Shown here in pieces: positions 28,462 to 40,257 of a stretch of 64,000 nucleotides of DNA. The position numbers and the translations under genes were made by a program. The notes under the pieces are model-generated. The model was not told the DNA's origin. It worked only from the letters and a program-made list of their open reading frames with translations, and did not search any database. The stretch comes from Caenimonas koreensis DSM 17982 (GTDB lineage Bacteria > Pseudomonadota > Gammaproteobacteria > Burkholderiales > Burkholderiaceae_C), in NCBI RefSeq assembly GCF_009646335.1, contig NZ_WJBU01000013.1, forward strand, positions 62,001-126,000. The letters are read 5' to 3'. Numbering within the stretch: position 1 is the first letter of the stretch; each line of letters starts with the position of its first letter.

Positions 28462-28475
28462 GCCGGCTTTATACG

Positions 28476-29915
28476 CTACGGCGTACCCAGCCCAGGCAGC
28501 TCACGCCGCAGCACTTTGCCCATCTCGTTGCGTGGCAAGCGGTCCACCTTGATCACGCGCAGCGGCGGCAGCGCTGCAAAGCTGGCTGCCGCATGCCGCA
28601 CCAGTGACGCCTCATCGAAATCCTTGCCCGCGACGACCGCGGCGCACACCGACTGATTGCCGCTGTCGTCATTGGCCATGAACGTCGCGACTTCGACCAC
28701 GCCGGGCAGCTGCAAGAGTGCCAGGTCAATCACCTCTGGCGAGATCTTCACGCCGCCAAAGTTCATCACGTCGCGCAGCCGGCCCTGGATGTGCAGCTCG
28801 CCTTGCGCGCCAAGCACCCCCACGTCGCCGGGGTAGAACCAGCCATCGCGAAAACACAGCGCGCTGGTGGCCGCGTCGTCCAGGTATTCGGTGACGACGC
28901 CCTCGGTGCGGATGCGGACTTCGCCCGCCTCGCCGGGTGGCAGCGGTGAGCCGCTTTCATCGACGATCTGCACTTGCGCAGGCGGGATGACAAAGCCCGT
29001 CAAGCCCGGCTGGTGCTCGGCAATCACAGCGGGCGCCAGCGTGACCGTGCCCATTTCGGTGGAGCCGTACACGATCCAGAGTGATTGGCTCGGGCGCAGC
29101 CGCGTCTGCCTGCTCATGTGGCGGGGCAGGGCGCTGCCTGCGACATAGATGTCCAGCTGGTGCGTCGGCACGAAGTCGCGCGGCAGCGTCTTGACCACCG
29201 CTTCGAGCTGCGTGGGCGAGATGAAGATCGTGTTCGGGCCATGGCGCAACAGGTGCGGCAGCGGCTGGTCTTTGTGCAGGCCGATCAGCACCACCGAGCC
29301 GCCGGCCGTCCACGTCGCCTGCGGAAGCGCAAAGCCGCCAACGGTGACGATGCCCATCACGCTCAGCATGCGTGACGACGGCCCCAGCTTGTAGGCAATG
29401 ACGTCGGCCCGCGCGCGCCGGGCCATCTCGTCGACGGTGAACACCGCGAGTTTGGGCACGCCCGTTGTGCCCGATGAGAGAACGATGCGGGCCGGCGCGT
29501 GCGGGTCGTGCTGCGGCTCGTTCAAAGGCAGCAGCAGCGGCGCGTTCGTCTCTGCCCAGCTGGCCTCGGCCTGGATGACGCGGCCCTGCGGATAGTCAAG
29601 ATCGTGGTCGGCAATGACGACATCGGCGCGCAGCGTCTGCAGGTCAGCCATGCTGGCGGAGGCAGACAGCAAACCCAGCCGCATGAGCGCGATCGTCACC
29701 AGCCAGTGCAGGTAGCCCCAGCCCACCGCGACGGCGACGCGGCTGCCCGCGGGAATGTTCCGGGCCGCGATCTGGTGCGCGACCCTGTCGATGTGCAGCG
29801 CAAACAGCTTGTAGCTGATGACGGACGACTCGTTGATCACCGCCACTTCATGGGGCGTGCGCTGGGCGTGAGAGCGGATGGATGAATAGAGGGTGGTTGA
29901 AAAAAAGTGGCTCAT
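28476..29915 (-). CDS. Adenylate-forming enzyme, copy 2 (tandem paralogue)
   Basis: About 479 residues and co-linear with copy 1. LSSGTTGVPKLAVF is the ATP loop, YGSTEMGTVTLAP is the A5-like motif, WFYPGDVGVLGAQG the hinge region, and PRNEMGKVLRREL holds the catalytic lysine. The ATG at 29915 is chosen over the GTG at 29921 because it matches copy 1's N-terminus. A TATAAA-like -10 sequence lies just upstream. The two copies keep the same catalytic residues but differ widely elsewhere, which suggests different substrates or a heteromeric pair rather than recent redundancy. Confidence 0.85.
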   Translation of the reverse strand: MSHFFSTTLYSSIRSHAQRTPHEVAVINESSVISYKLFALHIDRVAHQIAARNIPAGSRVAVAVGWGYLHWLVTIALMRLGLLSASASMADLQTLRADVVIADHDLDYPQGRVIQAEASWAETNAPLLLPLNEPQHDPHAPARIVLSSGTTGVPKLAVFTVDEMARRARADVIAYKLGPSSRMLSVMGIVTVGGFALPQATWTAGGSVVLIGLHKDQPLPHLLRHGPNTIFISPTQLEAVVKTLPRDFVPTHQLDIYVAGSALPRHMSRQTRLRPSQSLWIVYGSTEMGTVTLAPAVIAEHQPGLTGFVIPPAQVQIVDESGSPLPPGEAGEVRIRTEGVVTEYLDDAATSALCFRDGWFYPGDVGVLGAQGELHIQGRLRDVMNFGGVKISPEVIDLALLQLPGVVEVATFMANDDSGNQSVCAAVVAGKDFDEASLVRHAAASFAALPPLRVIKVDRLPRNEMGKVLRRELPGLGTP

Positions 29916-29949
29916 GGCCACTCTTTTATACGCCTTGCGGCGTGGCTAC

Positions 29950-30444
29950 TCAACCATGGGCAGGCAGCATCAGGTCTGCCTTCAGCGCGACGCGCACGCA
30001 GTCTTTGATGTGCTCTTCGCCCAGGTAGCGAATGGCCGCGTAGCTCATCATGGCCGACACGGCCTGGCCTGCGATCGGCACGTATTTGGAAGCCTGCTTG
30101 ACGGTGATGCGCTTGCCCATGTGCTGGGCCATGCGCATGACGAGGTCGCGCGTCACGAACTTGCCGATCAGCACCGAGCCCACGGTGGCGATGGCCTTGT
30201 CGGCCTGCACGCGTTTGTGGGCGGGCAGTTTGTCGAGCTGCGCGGGCGTCAAGCCAAACTCGGCATTGATGGCCGGCATCAGCCGCGAGAGCAAGGCGGC
30301 GTCGACCATCCAGTCGAGCCCTGGAATCGGCACGGCGCCTGCAACTGCGCCTGCGATGGCGCGGCGGTTGAGAATCTTGCGGCTGCGGCGCACCGCGTCC
30401 ATCAGGATCGGATGGTCGGCAGCGAGTTGGAGTGCGGTCGGCAT
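29950..30444 (-). CDS. EcsC-like small membrane-associated protein
   Basis: A 164-residue protein with hydrophobic helices (AGAVAGAVPIPGLDWMVDAALL, GQAVSAMMSYAAIRYLG) of the kind seen in EcsC-family or DUF697-like proteins. The PIPGLD sequence after a glycine/alanine-rich helix is typical of that group. Function is unknown. It lies upstream of and co-directional with the two adenylate-forming enzymes, 34 bases from the second; whether it belongs to their operon is open, since a small GC hairpin lies in the gap. Family call is tentative. Confidence 0.55.
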   Translation of the reverse strand: MPTALQLAADHPILMDAVRRSRKILNRRAIAGAVAGAVPIPGLDWMVDAALLSRLMPAINAEFGLTPAQLDKLPAHKRVQADKAIATVGSVLIGKFVTRDLVMRMAQHMGKRITVKQASKYVPIAGQAVSAMMSYAAIRYLGEEHIKDCVRVALKADLMLPAHG

Positions 30445-30502
30445 CGCCGTAGTGTCGCCCGAAAGCGCCCTGGCGTGGGGTGCTGGCGGCTCAACTGGCG
30501 GG

Positions 30503-32523
<2,021 letters not shown>

Positions 32524-32527
<4 letters not shown>

Positions 32528-33777
32528 TGATGCGCCGCAGCGACCCTCGAAAATGCCTGCGAAAAATCAGCGATCAAGTCGGCCTGTGCCTCGATGCCCA
32601 CCGACACGCGAATGAGCGAATCGGCAATGTCCATGCTCTTGCGCTGTTCGGCGCCCATTTCCCAGAAGATGGTGCGCGCCACCGGAATGGCGAGCGTGCG
32701 GTTGTCGCCCAGGTGGCTGGACTTGATGACGATCTGCAGCGCGTCGAGCACATCGAACGGATCGACACCATCGACAGTTTCAAAACTCAGCAGCGGGCCG
32801 AAATTGCGGAAGAGGGCGGCTGCGCGATCGTGCTGCGCGTGGCTCGCAAGGCTGGCGTGGTGCACGCGCGAGACAAGCGGCTGCGCTTCAAGAAACTTCG
32901 CGAGCGCGTTGGCATTGGAGCAAGCCTGCTCCATGCGCAGGTGCAGCGTCTCCATGCCGGCCGCGATGCGGTGGCCGTGCTCGGAAGAGAGCGTCGCGCC
33001 CATGTCGCGCAGGCCCTTCTTGCGGATCTGCAGCAGGCCCCAGGTGGCAGGCGCGCCCTTCTTGTAGGCCGGCAGGATGTGCGGGTAGGTGGACCAGTCG
33101 AACAGGCCTGTGTCCGTGATCGAGCCGCCGAGCGCGTTGCCGTGACCGCAGATCGCCTTGGAGAGCGAATGCACGACGAGCGTGGCGTTCACTGATTTAG
33201 GCTGGAACAAGTCCGGCGTGGTCATCGTGCTGTCGACGATGTAGACGATGTTCTTCGCTTTGCAGATATCGCCGATGGCTTTCAGGTCAGCGATTTGCGT
33301 GCGAGGGTTGGCGATGGTTTCGACGAAGACGAGGCGTGTCTCGGGGCGAAGCGCTGCTTCGACGTTGGCTGCATCGGTTGCATCGACCAGCGTCACATCG
33401 CAACCGAGCTGGGTGAGGGTGTTGAACCAGCTGGCCGTGTTGCCGAAGAGGAAGCGGCTCGCCACCACATGGTCGCCCTTGCGCAGCAGCGCCATCATCG
33501 TGGAGCAGATGGCCGCCATGCCGGTGGCGAAGCAGACGGTGCCGATACCGTCTTCCATCATCGTGAGCTTGGCTTCGAGCGCCTGCGTGGTCGGGTTGCC
33601 TTGGCGGCCGTACACGTGGCCGCTCTTTTCGCCCTGGAACACGGCGGTGAGTTCGGCGGCGGTGGCGTAGCCGTAGGCGGTGGCGATGTGCAGCGGCTTG
33701 AGCACCGCGCCATGCTCGACGCCGCCAAGGCGGTCGGCGTGGAGGATGCGGGTGGAAATGTCTTTCTTCGTCGTCAT
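32524..33777 (-). CDS. Cystathionine gamma-synthase family PLP enzyme
   Basis: A 417-residue fold-type I PLP enzyme of the Cys/Met metabolism family. GHVYGRQGNPTTQALE is near the N-terminus. The cofactor-lysine sequence is HSLSKAICGHGNALGG, preceded by IVDSTMTTPDLFQP. Members make or cleave C-S bonds (cystathionine gamma-synthase, O-acyl-homoserine sulfhydrylase, methionine gamma-lyase). Its subfamily cannot be decided by eye. It sits between prmB and the ABC-F gene on the minus strand, overlapping the latter's start by four bases. No methionine genes flank it. Confidence 0.88.
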
Positions 33778-33846
33778 GCCGCTATTGTCGCGGATGGCTG
33801 TTCGGGGCGCCTTGCCGCGAGTGCAACCGGCGTGAGCCGCGAACCG

Positions 33847-34713
33847 CTAGAGTGCCACCAAAGCCTCACGCGTCACCAGCAGCACCTGGTCATCGCCCGC
33901 ACTCGTCGCAAGCCAAACAACTTCCAACTCCGCAAACGCCGCCTCGAAGTTCTCGCGCTCGTTGCCGATTTCGAGAATGAGAACGGCCTGATCAGTCATC
34001 TTCGCCGGCGCGTCCCTGAACAGCGCGCGAATGAAATCCATCCCATCCTCGCCTCCAGCCAGCGCCAAGCTCGGCTCTGCCTTGTATTCATCGGGCAGTG
34101 CAGCCATGCTCCGCGCGTTCACATACGGCGGGTTGCACAGAATCAGGTCATACGGCCCACGCGCCTTCGCAAGCCCATCCGACTCGATCAGATGAACACG
34201 CTCTTGCAGCCCATGCTTGTCGACGTTGATTCGCGCCACAGCAAGTGCATCCACTGAAATATCAATCGCATCGACCACAACGTCAGGAAACACCATCGCC
34301 GCGATCACGGCCAGGCTGCCGTTGCCGGTACACAGGTCGCACACGTTGGTCGTGCTCTCGGTGAGCCATGTATCGATATCGCCATCCACCAGCACTTCCG
34401 CAATAAAGCTGCGCGGCACGATGGCGCGTTCGTCCACGTAGAACGGCACACCTTGCAACCACGCTTCGCGCGTGAGGTAGGCGGCGGGTTTGCGGGTGGC
34501 GATTCGCTCGGCAATCAGCTCGTCGATGCTGTCGGCCTGCTCGGGTGATACAGCCATGTCGGCGACGCCGTCCAGGTCGTCGAGCGGCAGGCCCAGCTGC
34601 CACAGCACGAGCCATGCGGCTTCGTCGAATGCGTTGGTGGTGCCGTGGCCGAATGCAACGCCTGCGTCTTGCAGCCGCTTCGCGCTGGCCTCGACCGTTT
34701 CGATCAAAGTCAT
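33847..34713 (-). CDS. prmB: Ribosomal protein uL3 glutamine N5-methyltransferase
   Basis: PrmB methylates a glutamine of ribosomal protein L3. The 288-residue protein has a helical N-terminal domain and a SAM-binding domain: NVCDLCTGNGSLAVIAA (SAM loop) and the catalytic ILCNPPYVNARSM. The NPPY box marks glutamine/adenine N-methyltransferases. The PrmB rather than PrmC assignment rests on the conserved link to dapE, whose stop is seven bases before its ATG, and on RSFIAEVL before the SAM domain. It probably shares the dap transcript. Confidence 0.92.
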   Translation of the reverse strand: MTLIETVEASAKRLQDAGVAFGHGTTNAFDEAAWLVLWQLGLPLDDLDGVADMAVSPEQADSIDELIAERIATRKPAAYLTREAWLQGVPFYVDERAIVPRSFIAEVLVDGDIDTWLTESTTNVCDLCTGNGSLAVIAAMVFPDVVVDAIDISVDALAVARINVDKHGLQERVHLIESDGLAKARGPYDLILCNPPYVNARSMAALPDEYKAEPSLALAGGEDGMDFIRALFRDAPAKMTDQAVLILEIGNERENFEAAFAELEVVWLATSAGDDQVLLVTREALVAL

Positions 34714-34720
34714 GCGCAGC

Positions 34721-35869
34721 TCACAGCGTGGCGTTCAGGTTCTCTATCGTGCGCCGGTAGATGTTCTTCAACGGCTCGATCTCGGCAACGGCGACGTTCT
34801 CGTCGATCTTGTGGATCGTTGCGTTGGTCGGGCCGAACTCGATCACCTGCGGGCAAATGCGCGAGATAAAGCGGCCATCGCTCGTGCCGCCTGTGGTTGA
34901 GAGTTCCGTCTCCACGCCGACTTCAGCGCGGATCGCAGCTTGCACCGCGCCCACCAGCTCACCCGGCGTTGTGAGGAAGGGCAGGCCGCCCACCACCCAC
35001 TTGATGTCGTAGTCCAGGCCGTGCCTCGCCAGCACTTCCTGCGTCAGCTTCTGCAGGCCCTCAGGCGTCGATTCGCTCGAATACCTGAAGTTGAAATCGA
35101 CCACCACGTTGCCCGGAATGATGTTGCCCGCACCCGTGCCGCCGTGGATGTTGCTGATCTGGAAGCTCGTCGGCGGGAAGAAGTCATTGCCCCAGTCCCA
35201 TTCGATCGTGCTGAGTTCAGCCAGCGCCGGCATCGCCATGTGGATCGGGTTCTTCGCCAGCTGCGGATACGCAATGTGGCCCTGTATGCCCTTGATGTTC
35301 AGCTTGCCGCTCAGGCTGCCGCGCCGGCCGTTCTTGATCATGTCTCCGAGCTTGGTCACGGATGTCGGCTCGCCAACGATGCAGTAATCGAGCCGCTCGC
35401 CGCGTGCCTTCAGCTGCTCGCAAACGACCACGGTGCCATCCACACTCGGGCCTTCTTCATCGCTTGTGATCAACAGCGCAATCGACAGTTGCGGATCAGG
35501 GTTCGCCTTGATGAATTCCTCGACCGCGACGGTGAACGCTGCGATGGATGTCTTCATGTCGGCTGCGCCGCGGCCATACAGCTTGCCGTCGCGATGCGTG
35601 GGCACAAAGGGGTCGCTGCTCCACTGCTCCAGCGGGCCGGTGGGTACCACATCGGTGTGCCCGGCAAACACCAGCGTTTGCGCAGACTGGCCCTGGCGCT
35701 TGGCCCACAGGTTCGTCACGCGGAAATCCGCCGGGCCGCTCTCGATGGTCTCGCAGGCAAAGCCCAGCGGCTCCAGCCGTTCGCGCAGGATGCGCTGGCA
35801 GCCGTCGTCTTCAGGCGTGACAGAGCGGCGGGAAATCAGTTGCTCGGTGAGATGCAGCGCACGGTTCAT
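34721..35869 (-). CDS. dapE: Succinyl-diaminopimelate desuccinylase
   Basis: A di-zinc M20-family hydrolase that releases LL-diaminopimelate from its N-succinyl form in lysine and peptidoglycan synthesis. The 382-residue length is typical. Metal-site and catalytic motifs are [11 protein letters not shown] (His and the following Asp), [11 protein letters not shown], and [12 protein letters not shown] (the Glu-Glu pair). It is the last of three dap genes here; pilU lies between it and dapD. Confidence 0.96.
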   Translation of the reverse strand: MNRALHLTEQLISRRSVTPEDDGCQRILRERLEPLGFACETIESGPADFRVTNLWAKRQGQSAQTLVFAGHTDVVPTGPLEQWSSDPFVPTHRDGKLYGRGAADMKTSIAAFTVAVEEFIKANPDPQLSIALLITSDEEGPSVDGTVVVCEQLKARGERLDYCIVGEPTSVTKLGDMIKNGRRGSLSGKLNIKGIQGHIAYPQLAKNPIHMAMPALAELSTIEWDWGNDFFPPTSFQISNIHGGTGAGNIIPGNVVVDFNFRYSSESTPEGLQKLTQEVLARHGLDYDIKWVVGGLPFLTTPGELVGAVQAAIRAEVGVETELSTTGGTSDGRFISRICPQVIEFGPTNATIHKIDENVAVAEIEPLKNIYRRTIENLNATL

Positions 35870-35902
35870 TCGCTCAGTTCAGTTGTGGTCAGTGCTTGAC
35901 TG

Positions 35903-37060
35903 TCAGTGCTTGATATCGAGCGTGATTTCCGTGAATGACGGCTCGTCTGCCAGGTCCTCGTCGCTCGCGCCGTCTTCCGGCTGCACCATGTCGGCACCAG
36001 CGGCGCTGTTCTGCAGCCGCCATTGCAAGTTGGTGGGCGAGTCGGCGTAGGCAAGGCCTTCTTTCTTGTCGACGATGCCATCGATGATCAGGCGCGCAAT
36101 GTCTTGCTCGAATGTCTGCGAGCCTTCGGCCATCGACTTTTCCATTGCTTCCTTCACGCCGGAGAAGTCGCCTTTTTCGATCAGCTCGGACACGAGCTTC
36201 GTGTTCAACATGATTTCCATCGCCGGCGCGCGCGAGCCGTGCACCGTGCGCAGCAGGCGCTGCGACACGATGGCCTTCATGGCAGAGGCCAGGTCGCCCA
36301 GCATCGTGGGCCGCACTTCAACAGGGTAGAACGACAGCACGCGGTTGAGCGCCTGGTAGCTGTTGTTGGCGTGCATGGTGGCCAGGCACAGGTGGCCTGA
36401 TTGCGCATAAGCAATCGCGGCGGACATCGTTTCACGGTCGCGGATTTCGCCGACCAGAATCACGTCGGGCGCTTGGCGCAACGCATTTTTCAGCGCGGTT
36501 TGCATCGAGAGCGTGTCGCTGCCGACTTCGCGCTGGTTGACGATGGACTTCTTGTTCTTGAACAGAAATTCAACCGGGTCTTCGATGGTGAGGATGTGGC
36601 CCGACACCTTCTCATTGCGGTAGTCCATCATCGAAGCGAGCGTCGTGCTCTTGCCAGCGCCCGTCGCGCCCACCATAAGTAGCAGGCCGCGCTTTTCCAT
36701 GATCAGGTCGCCCAGGATCATTGGCACCTGCAGGCTGGCCAGGGGCGGAATGTCTGTCGTGATGTAGCGGATGACGGCGGCGTACGTGCCGCGCTGGCGC
36801 ATTGCCGAGAAGCGGAAGTTGCCCACGCCTTCGACAGCGCTCGCCATGTTCAGCTCGCCGGTCTGCTCCAGCTCTTCCATGCGGTGGGCGGGCAGCACTT
36901 CGGCCAGCAGCGTTTTTGGCGCGTCGGGCGGCAGCAGCTGGTTGTTGATGGGCAGGCACTGGCCGTTGATCTTGATCAGCGCGGGTGCGTGCGCTGACAG
37001 GTAAACGTCCGACGCCTTCTTCTCGCCCATCAGGCGAAGGATTCGCTCCATCGTGCCCAT
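35903..37060 (-). CDS. pilU: Twitching-motility ATPase PilU
   Basis: A hexameric secretion-type ATPase of 385 residues that supports type IV pilus retraction with PilT. It has Walker A GATGAGKSTTLASM, the Asp box LTIEDPVEFLFKNKKS, Walker B VILVGEIRDRETM, and the PilU-like stretch YAQSGHLCLATMHANNSYQ in place of PilT's typical TLHTN. The C-terminal 60 residues are acidic and probably flexible. No pilT or other pilus gene is within the window. It is inserted in the dap cluster between dapD (30 bases upstream) and dapE, so it is likely co-transcribed with lysine/DAP genes. Confidence 0.92.
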   Translation of the reverse strand: MGTMERILRLMGEKKASDVYLSAHAPALIKINGQCLPINNQLLPPDAPKTLLAEVLPAHRMEELEQTGELNMASAVEGVGNFRFSAMRQRGTYAAVIRYITTDIPPLASLQVPMILGDLIMEKRGLLLMVGATGAGKSTTLASMMDYRNEKVSGHILTIEDPVEFLFKNKKSIVNQREVGSDTLSMQTALKNALRQAPDVILVGEIRDRETMSAAIAYAQSGHLCLATMHANNSYQALNRVLSFYPVEVRPTMLGDLASAMKAIVSQRLLRTVHGSRAPAMEIMLNTKLVSELIEKGDFSGVKEAMEKSMAEGSQTFEQDIARLIIDGIVDKKEGLAYADSPTNLQWRLQNSAAGADMVQPEDGASDEDLADEPSFTEITLDIKH

Positions 37061-37089
37061 CAGCTTCTCCTCGTTGTAGCGCTTGTTGT

Positions 37090-37914
37090 TCAGTCGCGCA
37101 GCAAATCGTTCAGGCTCGTCTTGGCTCGTGTCTGCGCGTCCACGCGCTTGACGATCACCGCTGCATACAGGCTGTACTTGCCATCGGCGCTGGGCAGGTT
37201 GCCCGACACGACGACGGAGCCAGCCGGCACCCGGCCATAGGTGACCGTGCCCGTGGCCCGGTCGTAGATCTTGGTGCTCTGGCCAATGTACACGCCCATC
37301 GACAGAACCGAGTTCTCTTCGACGATCACGCCTTCCACCACTTCGGAGCGCGCCCCGATGAAGCAGTTGTCTTCAATGATGGTGGGGTTGGCCTGCATCG
37401 GCTCCAGCACGCCGCCAATGCCGACGCCGCCAGACAAGTGCACGTTCTTGCCGATCTGCGCGCAGCTGCCCACAGTGGCCCACGCATCGACCATTGAGCC
37501 TTCATCGACGTACGCGCCAATGTTCACAAAGCTGGGCATCAGAATCGCGCCCTTGGCGATGTAGCTGCCGCGGCGTGCCACAGCGGGCGGCACCACGCGA
37601 ACGCCCGTGGCGGCCATCTCTTGCGCTGACAGGTGCGCGAACTTGGTAGGCACCTTGTCGTAGAAGGCCAGGTCGCCCGAACGCATGATGGCGTTGTCTT
37701 TCAGGCGGAACGACAGCAGCACGGCCTTCTTGAGCCATTGGTGCACCGTCCATTGGCCAACGGCCTGCCGCGTGGCGATTCGCAAGTGGCCGTTGTTCAG
37801 TTCGGCGATTACATGTTCGACAGCATCGACGACCTCTTTGGAGGCGGTGGCAGCAGTGAAGTTGGCGCGGTTTTCCCACGCGTCGTCGATGATTTTCTGG
37901 AGCTGGTCGGACAT
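37090..37914 (-). CDS. dapD: Tetrahydrodipicolinate N-succinyltransferase
   Basis: A left-handed beta-helix acyltransferase that succinylates tetrahydrodipicolinate in DAP/lysine synthesis. The 274-residue protein has the hexapeptide-repeat core ([59 protein letters not shown]). The start at 37914 gives the family N-terminus [15 protein letters not shown]; a longer frame to 38049 is only the dapC shadow. It follows dapC by 16 bases and precedes pilU. The succinylase branch (dapC-D-E) is complete here apart from dapA/B/F. Confidence 0.97.
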   Translation of the reverse strand: MSDQLQKIIDDAWENRANFTAATASKEVVDAVEHVIAELNNGHLRIATRQAVGQWTVHQWLKKAVLLSFRLKDNAIMRSGDLAFYDKVPTKFAHLSAQEMAATGVRVVPPAVARRGSYIAKGAILMPSFVNIGAYVDEGSMVDAWATVGSCAQIGKNVHLSGGVGIGGVLEPMQANPTIIEDNCFIGARSEVVEGVIVEENSVLSMGVYIGQSTKIYDRATGTVTYGRVPAGSVVVSGNLPSADGKYSLYAAVIVKRVDAQTRAKTSLNDLLRD

Positions 37915-37930
37915 GTTGTTAACTGGTTTT

Positions 37931-39121
37931 TCAGGAACGGTTCTTGACGAATTGCACGATGCGTTGCGCGGCTTCGAGGCATTCAGCGGTTTCGGCGACG
38001 AGCGCCATGCGAATGCGACCCGCGCCAGGATTCGCCCCGGCGCTCCCATCGCGCGCGAGATAGCTGCCGGGCAACACCGTCACATTGTATTGAGCGTACA
38101 GCTCGCGAGCGAAGTCCACATCGCTGCCTTTGACTCCAGCCCACAGGTAAAAACCCGCGTCGGGTAGCTGCACGTCGAGCACCGAGGCGAGCAGCGGCGT
38201 GACTTCGGCGAATTTCTTGCGGTACATGTCGCGGTTTTCAACGACGTGCTTCTCGTCTTCCCACGCGGCGGCGCTGGCGCGCTGCACCACCGGGCTCATC
38301 GCGCTGCCGTGATAGGTGCGATACAGCAGGAACTGCTTGATGTACGCCGAGTCGCCAGCGACAAAGCCGCTGCGCAGGCCCGGTACGTTGCTGCGCTTGG
38401 AAAGCGAGGTGAATGACACAAGCCGGCGGAAATCCGAGCGGCCCAGCTTGCTCGCCGCCTGCATGCCGCCCAGCGGCGGCTCGTCGCGGAAGTAAATCTC
38501 GCTGTAGCACTCGTCCGACGCGATCACGAAGCCGAATCTGTCTGACAGGGCGAAGAGCTTCTTCCACTCTTCCAGCGGCATCACCGCGCCCGTCGGGTTG
38601 CCGGGCGAGCACACGTAGATCAGCTGCGTGCGCGCCCAGATATCGAGCGGAACGCTGTCCCAATCGACAGCGAAGTTGCGCTTCGGATCGACAGGCGCAA
38701 AGTAGGGCTGGGCGCCGGCCAGCAGCGCCGCGCCCTCATAGATTTGGTAGAACGGATTCGGGCAGACCACGACCGGGTTTTGCGACGGGTCGATCACCGT
38801 CTGCGCAAAAGCAAACAGCGCCTCGCGCGAGCCGTTCACCGGCAGCATCTGCGTGTTGGTATCGACGACCAGGCCATAGCGCGTCATCTGCCACTTGCGA
38901 AAAGCATCGCGCAGCTTGGGCTCGCCCGCAGTGCCCGGGTATTGCGCCAGGCCATCGAGCGACGAGGTCAGCGCGTGCTTGATGAATTCGGGGGTGGGGT
39001 GCTTGGGCTCGCCGATGCCCAGGCTGATGGGGCGGTAGTCGGCGTTGGGCGTGATGCCGACAAACAACTGGCGCAGCCGCTCGAAGGGGTAGGGCTGCAG
39101 GCGGGACAACATCGGGTTCAT
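37931..39121 (-). CDS. dapC: N-succinyldiaminopimelate aminotransferase
   Basis: A fold-type I PLP aminotransferase of 396 residues that forms N-succinyl-LL-DAP. The start [15 protein letters not shown] at 39121 is the DapC beginning. [16 protein letters not shown] and the cofactor-lysine region [18 protein letters not shown] are conserved. It is the first gene of the cluster dapC-dapD-pilU-dapE-prmB. The gap of 91 bases to the divergent alkane-monooxygenase gene must hold the promoter of this long minus-strand run. Confidence 0.94.
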   Translation of the reverse strand: MNPMLSRLQPYPFERLRQLFVGITPNADYRPISLGIGEPKHPTPEFIKHALTSSLDGLAQYPGTAGEPKLRDAFRKWQMTRYGLVVDTNTQMLPVNGSREALFAFAQTVIDPSQNPVVVCPNPFYQIYEGAALLAGAQPYFAPVDPKRNFAVDWDSVPLDIWARTQLIYVCSPGNPTGAVMPLEEWKKLFALSDRFGFVIASDECYSEIYFRDEPPLGGMQAASKLGRSDFRRLVSFTSLSKRSNVPGLRSGFVAGDSAYIKQFLLYRTYHGSAMSPVVQRASAAAWEDEKHVVENRDMYRKKFAEVTPLLASVLDVQLPDAGFYLWAGVKGSDVDFARELYAQYNVTVLPGSYLARDGSAGANPGAGRIRMALVAETAECLEAAQRIVQFVKNRS

Positions 39122-39212
39122 CCGGCGGATTATCCCGGAGTCCGCATCTTCGCGACGCGCCATCCAGGCTGGCCTTGCAGCCGCGGCGCAACCGCTGTCC
39201 AATGCGGCTGAT

Positions 39213-40232
39213 ATGGCCCGTCTGCGACTCTCCGACGCGCGTTTCCTTCTGGCGTGGCTGCTGCCGTTCTCGCTGTTGCTCAATCTCACGAGGCATCCAG
39301 AGCAAGCCGCCATCGGCACGCTTATCACGTGGGCCGCAGTGGCCGCCATCGACCAGTGGTGGCCGGGCGCACAGCGTTCGCCAGCGGCGGGCGCTGCGAA
39401 CCCGCTGCTGTCGTGGGTGCTGCGCCTGTTTGTTCCCCTGCAATGCCTGATGCTGGTGGTAGGGCTGCTCGTGGTGCGCGAGGGCGACTGGTGGCGCGTG
39501 CTGGGCTTGTCGTTTGCCGTCGGTTTTGTGACCGGCGCGCAAGGCATCACGTTCGCGCATGAGCTGGGCCACAGCCGCAACCGGGTCGATCGCGCGCTGG
39601 GCTGGCTGCTGATGGCCAGCGTGAACTACAGCCACTTCATGGTCGAGCACTATCGCGGCCACCATCCGCGCGCTGCAACGTTCGACGACCCGGCCACGGC
39701 CCGGCGAGGTGAAACGCTGTGGGGATTTCTGCCGCGCACGTTAGGCGGCAGTTTCATGAGCGGCTGGCGGCTCGAAGCGATCCGGCTGCGGCAGTTCGGC
39801 AAGTCGTGGATGGCGAGCCCGCTTGCGTGGGCGTCAGGGCTGAACGTGCTGATCGTCGCAGTGTTCGCGATTGCCGGTGAGTGGAAGATGCTCGCGTTCT
39901 GGCTGGGCCAATCAGCCTTCGCCATCTGGCTGCTGGAAACCGTGAACTACATCGAGCACTACGGCCTGCAGCGCAGTGTGGATGCCGACGGCAAGCGCGA
40001 CCCCTTCGGCGTGCCGCATGCATGGAATGCGGACCATGTCGTGTCGAACAGCCTGCTGGCCAACCTGCAGCGCCATTCCGACCACCACACCCACGCGTGG
40101 AAGCCGTTCCCGGAGCTGGAGCCTTTGCCCGGGCCGCAATTGCCCACGGGCTACGCGGGCTGCCTGCTGCTGGCTGCGGTGCCGCCGTTGTGGTTCCGGC
40201 TCATGCACCCGCGGCTGGACGCTGCGCGCTAA
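39213..40232 (+). CDS. AlkB-type membrane alkane 1-monooxygenase
   Basis: A 339-residue integral-membrane non-heme diiron hydroxylase of the AlkB/fatty-acid desaturase fold. The histidine boxes HELGH, HYRGHH and LQRHSDHH are all present, and NYIEHYGLQR is the AlkB signature. Several hydrophobic helices surround them. AlkB family enzymes hydroxylate the terminal carbon of n-alkanes using electrons from rubredoxin; no rubredoxin or rubredoxin reductase gene is in this window. It is shorter than Pseudomonas AlkB (about 400). It is transcribed alone, divergent from dapC and convergent with an ArsR-type regulator. Confidence 0.88.
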   Translation: MARLRLSDARFLLAWLLPFSLLLNLTRHPEQAAIGTLITWAAVAAIDQWWPGAQRSPAAGAANPLLSWVLRLFVPLQCLMLVVGLLVVREGDWWRVLGLSFAVGFVTGAQGITFAHELGHSRNRVDRALGWLLMASVNYSHFMVEHYRGHHPRAATFDDPATARRGETLWGFLPRTLGGSFMSGWRLEAIRLRQFGKSWMASPLAWASGLNVLIVAVFAIAGEWKMLAFWLGQSAFAIWLLETVNYIEHYGLQRSVDADGKRDPFGVPHAWNADHVVSNSLLANLQRHSDHHTHAWKPFPELEPLPGPQLPTGYAGCLLLAAVPPLWFRLMHPRLDAAR

Positions 40233-40257
40233 AAAATTTCTCCACCAGCAACGTTGT

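Noticed and set aside
37915-38049. Longer start for dapD
   Set aside because: The added part is the dapC coding region read in another frame; the ATG at 37914 gives the conserved N-terminus.
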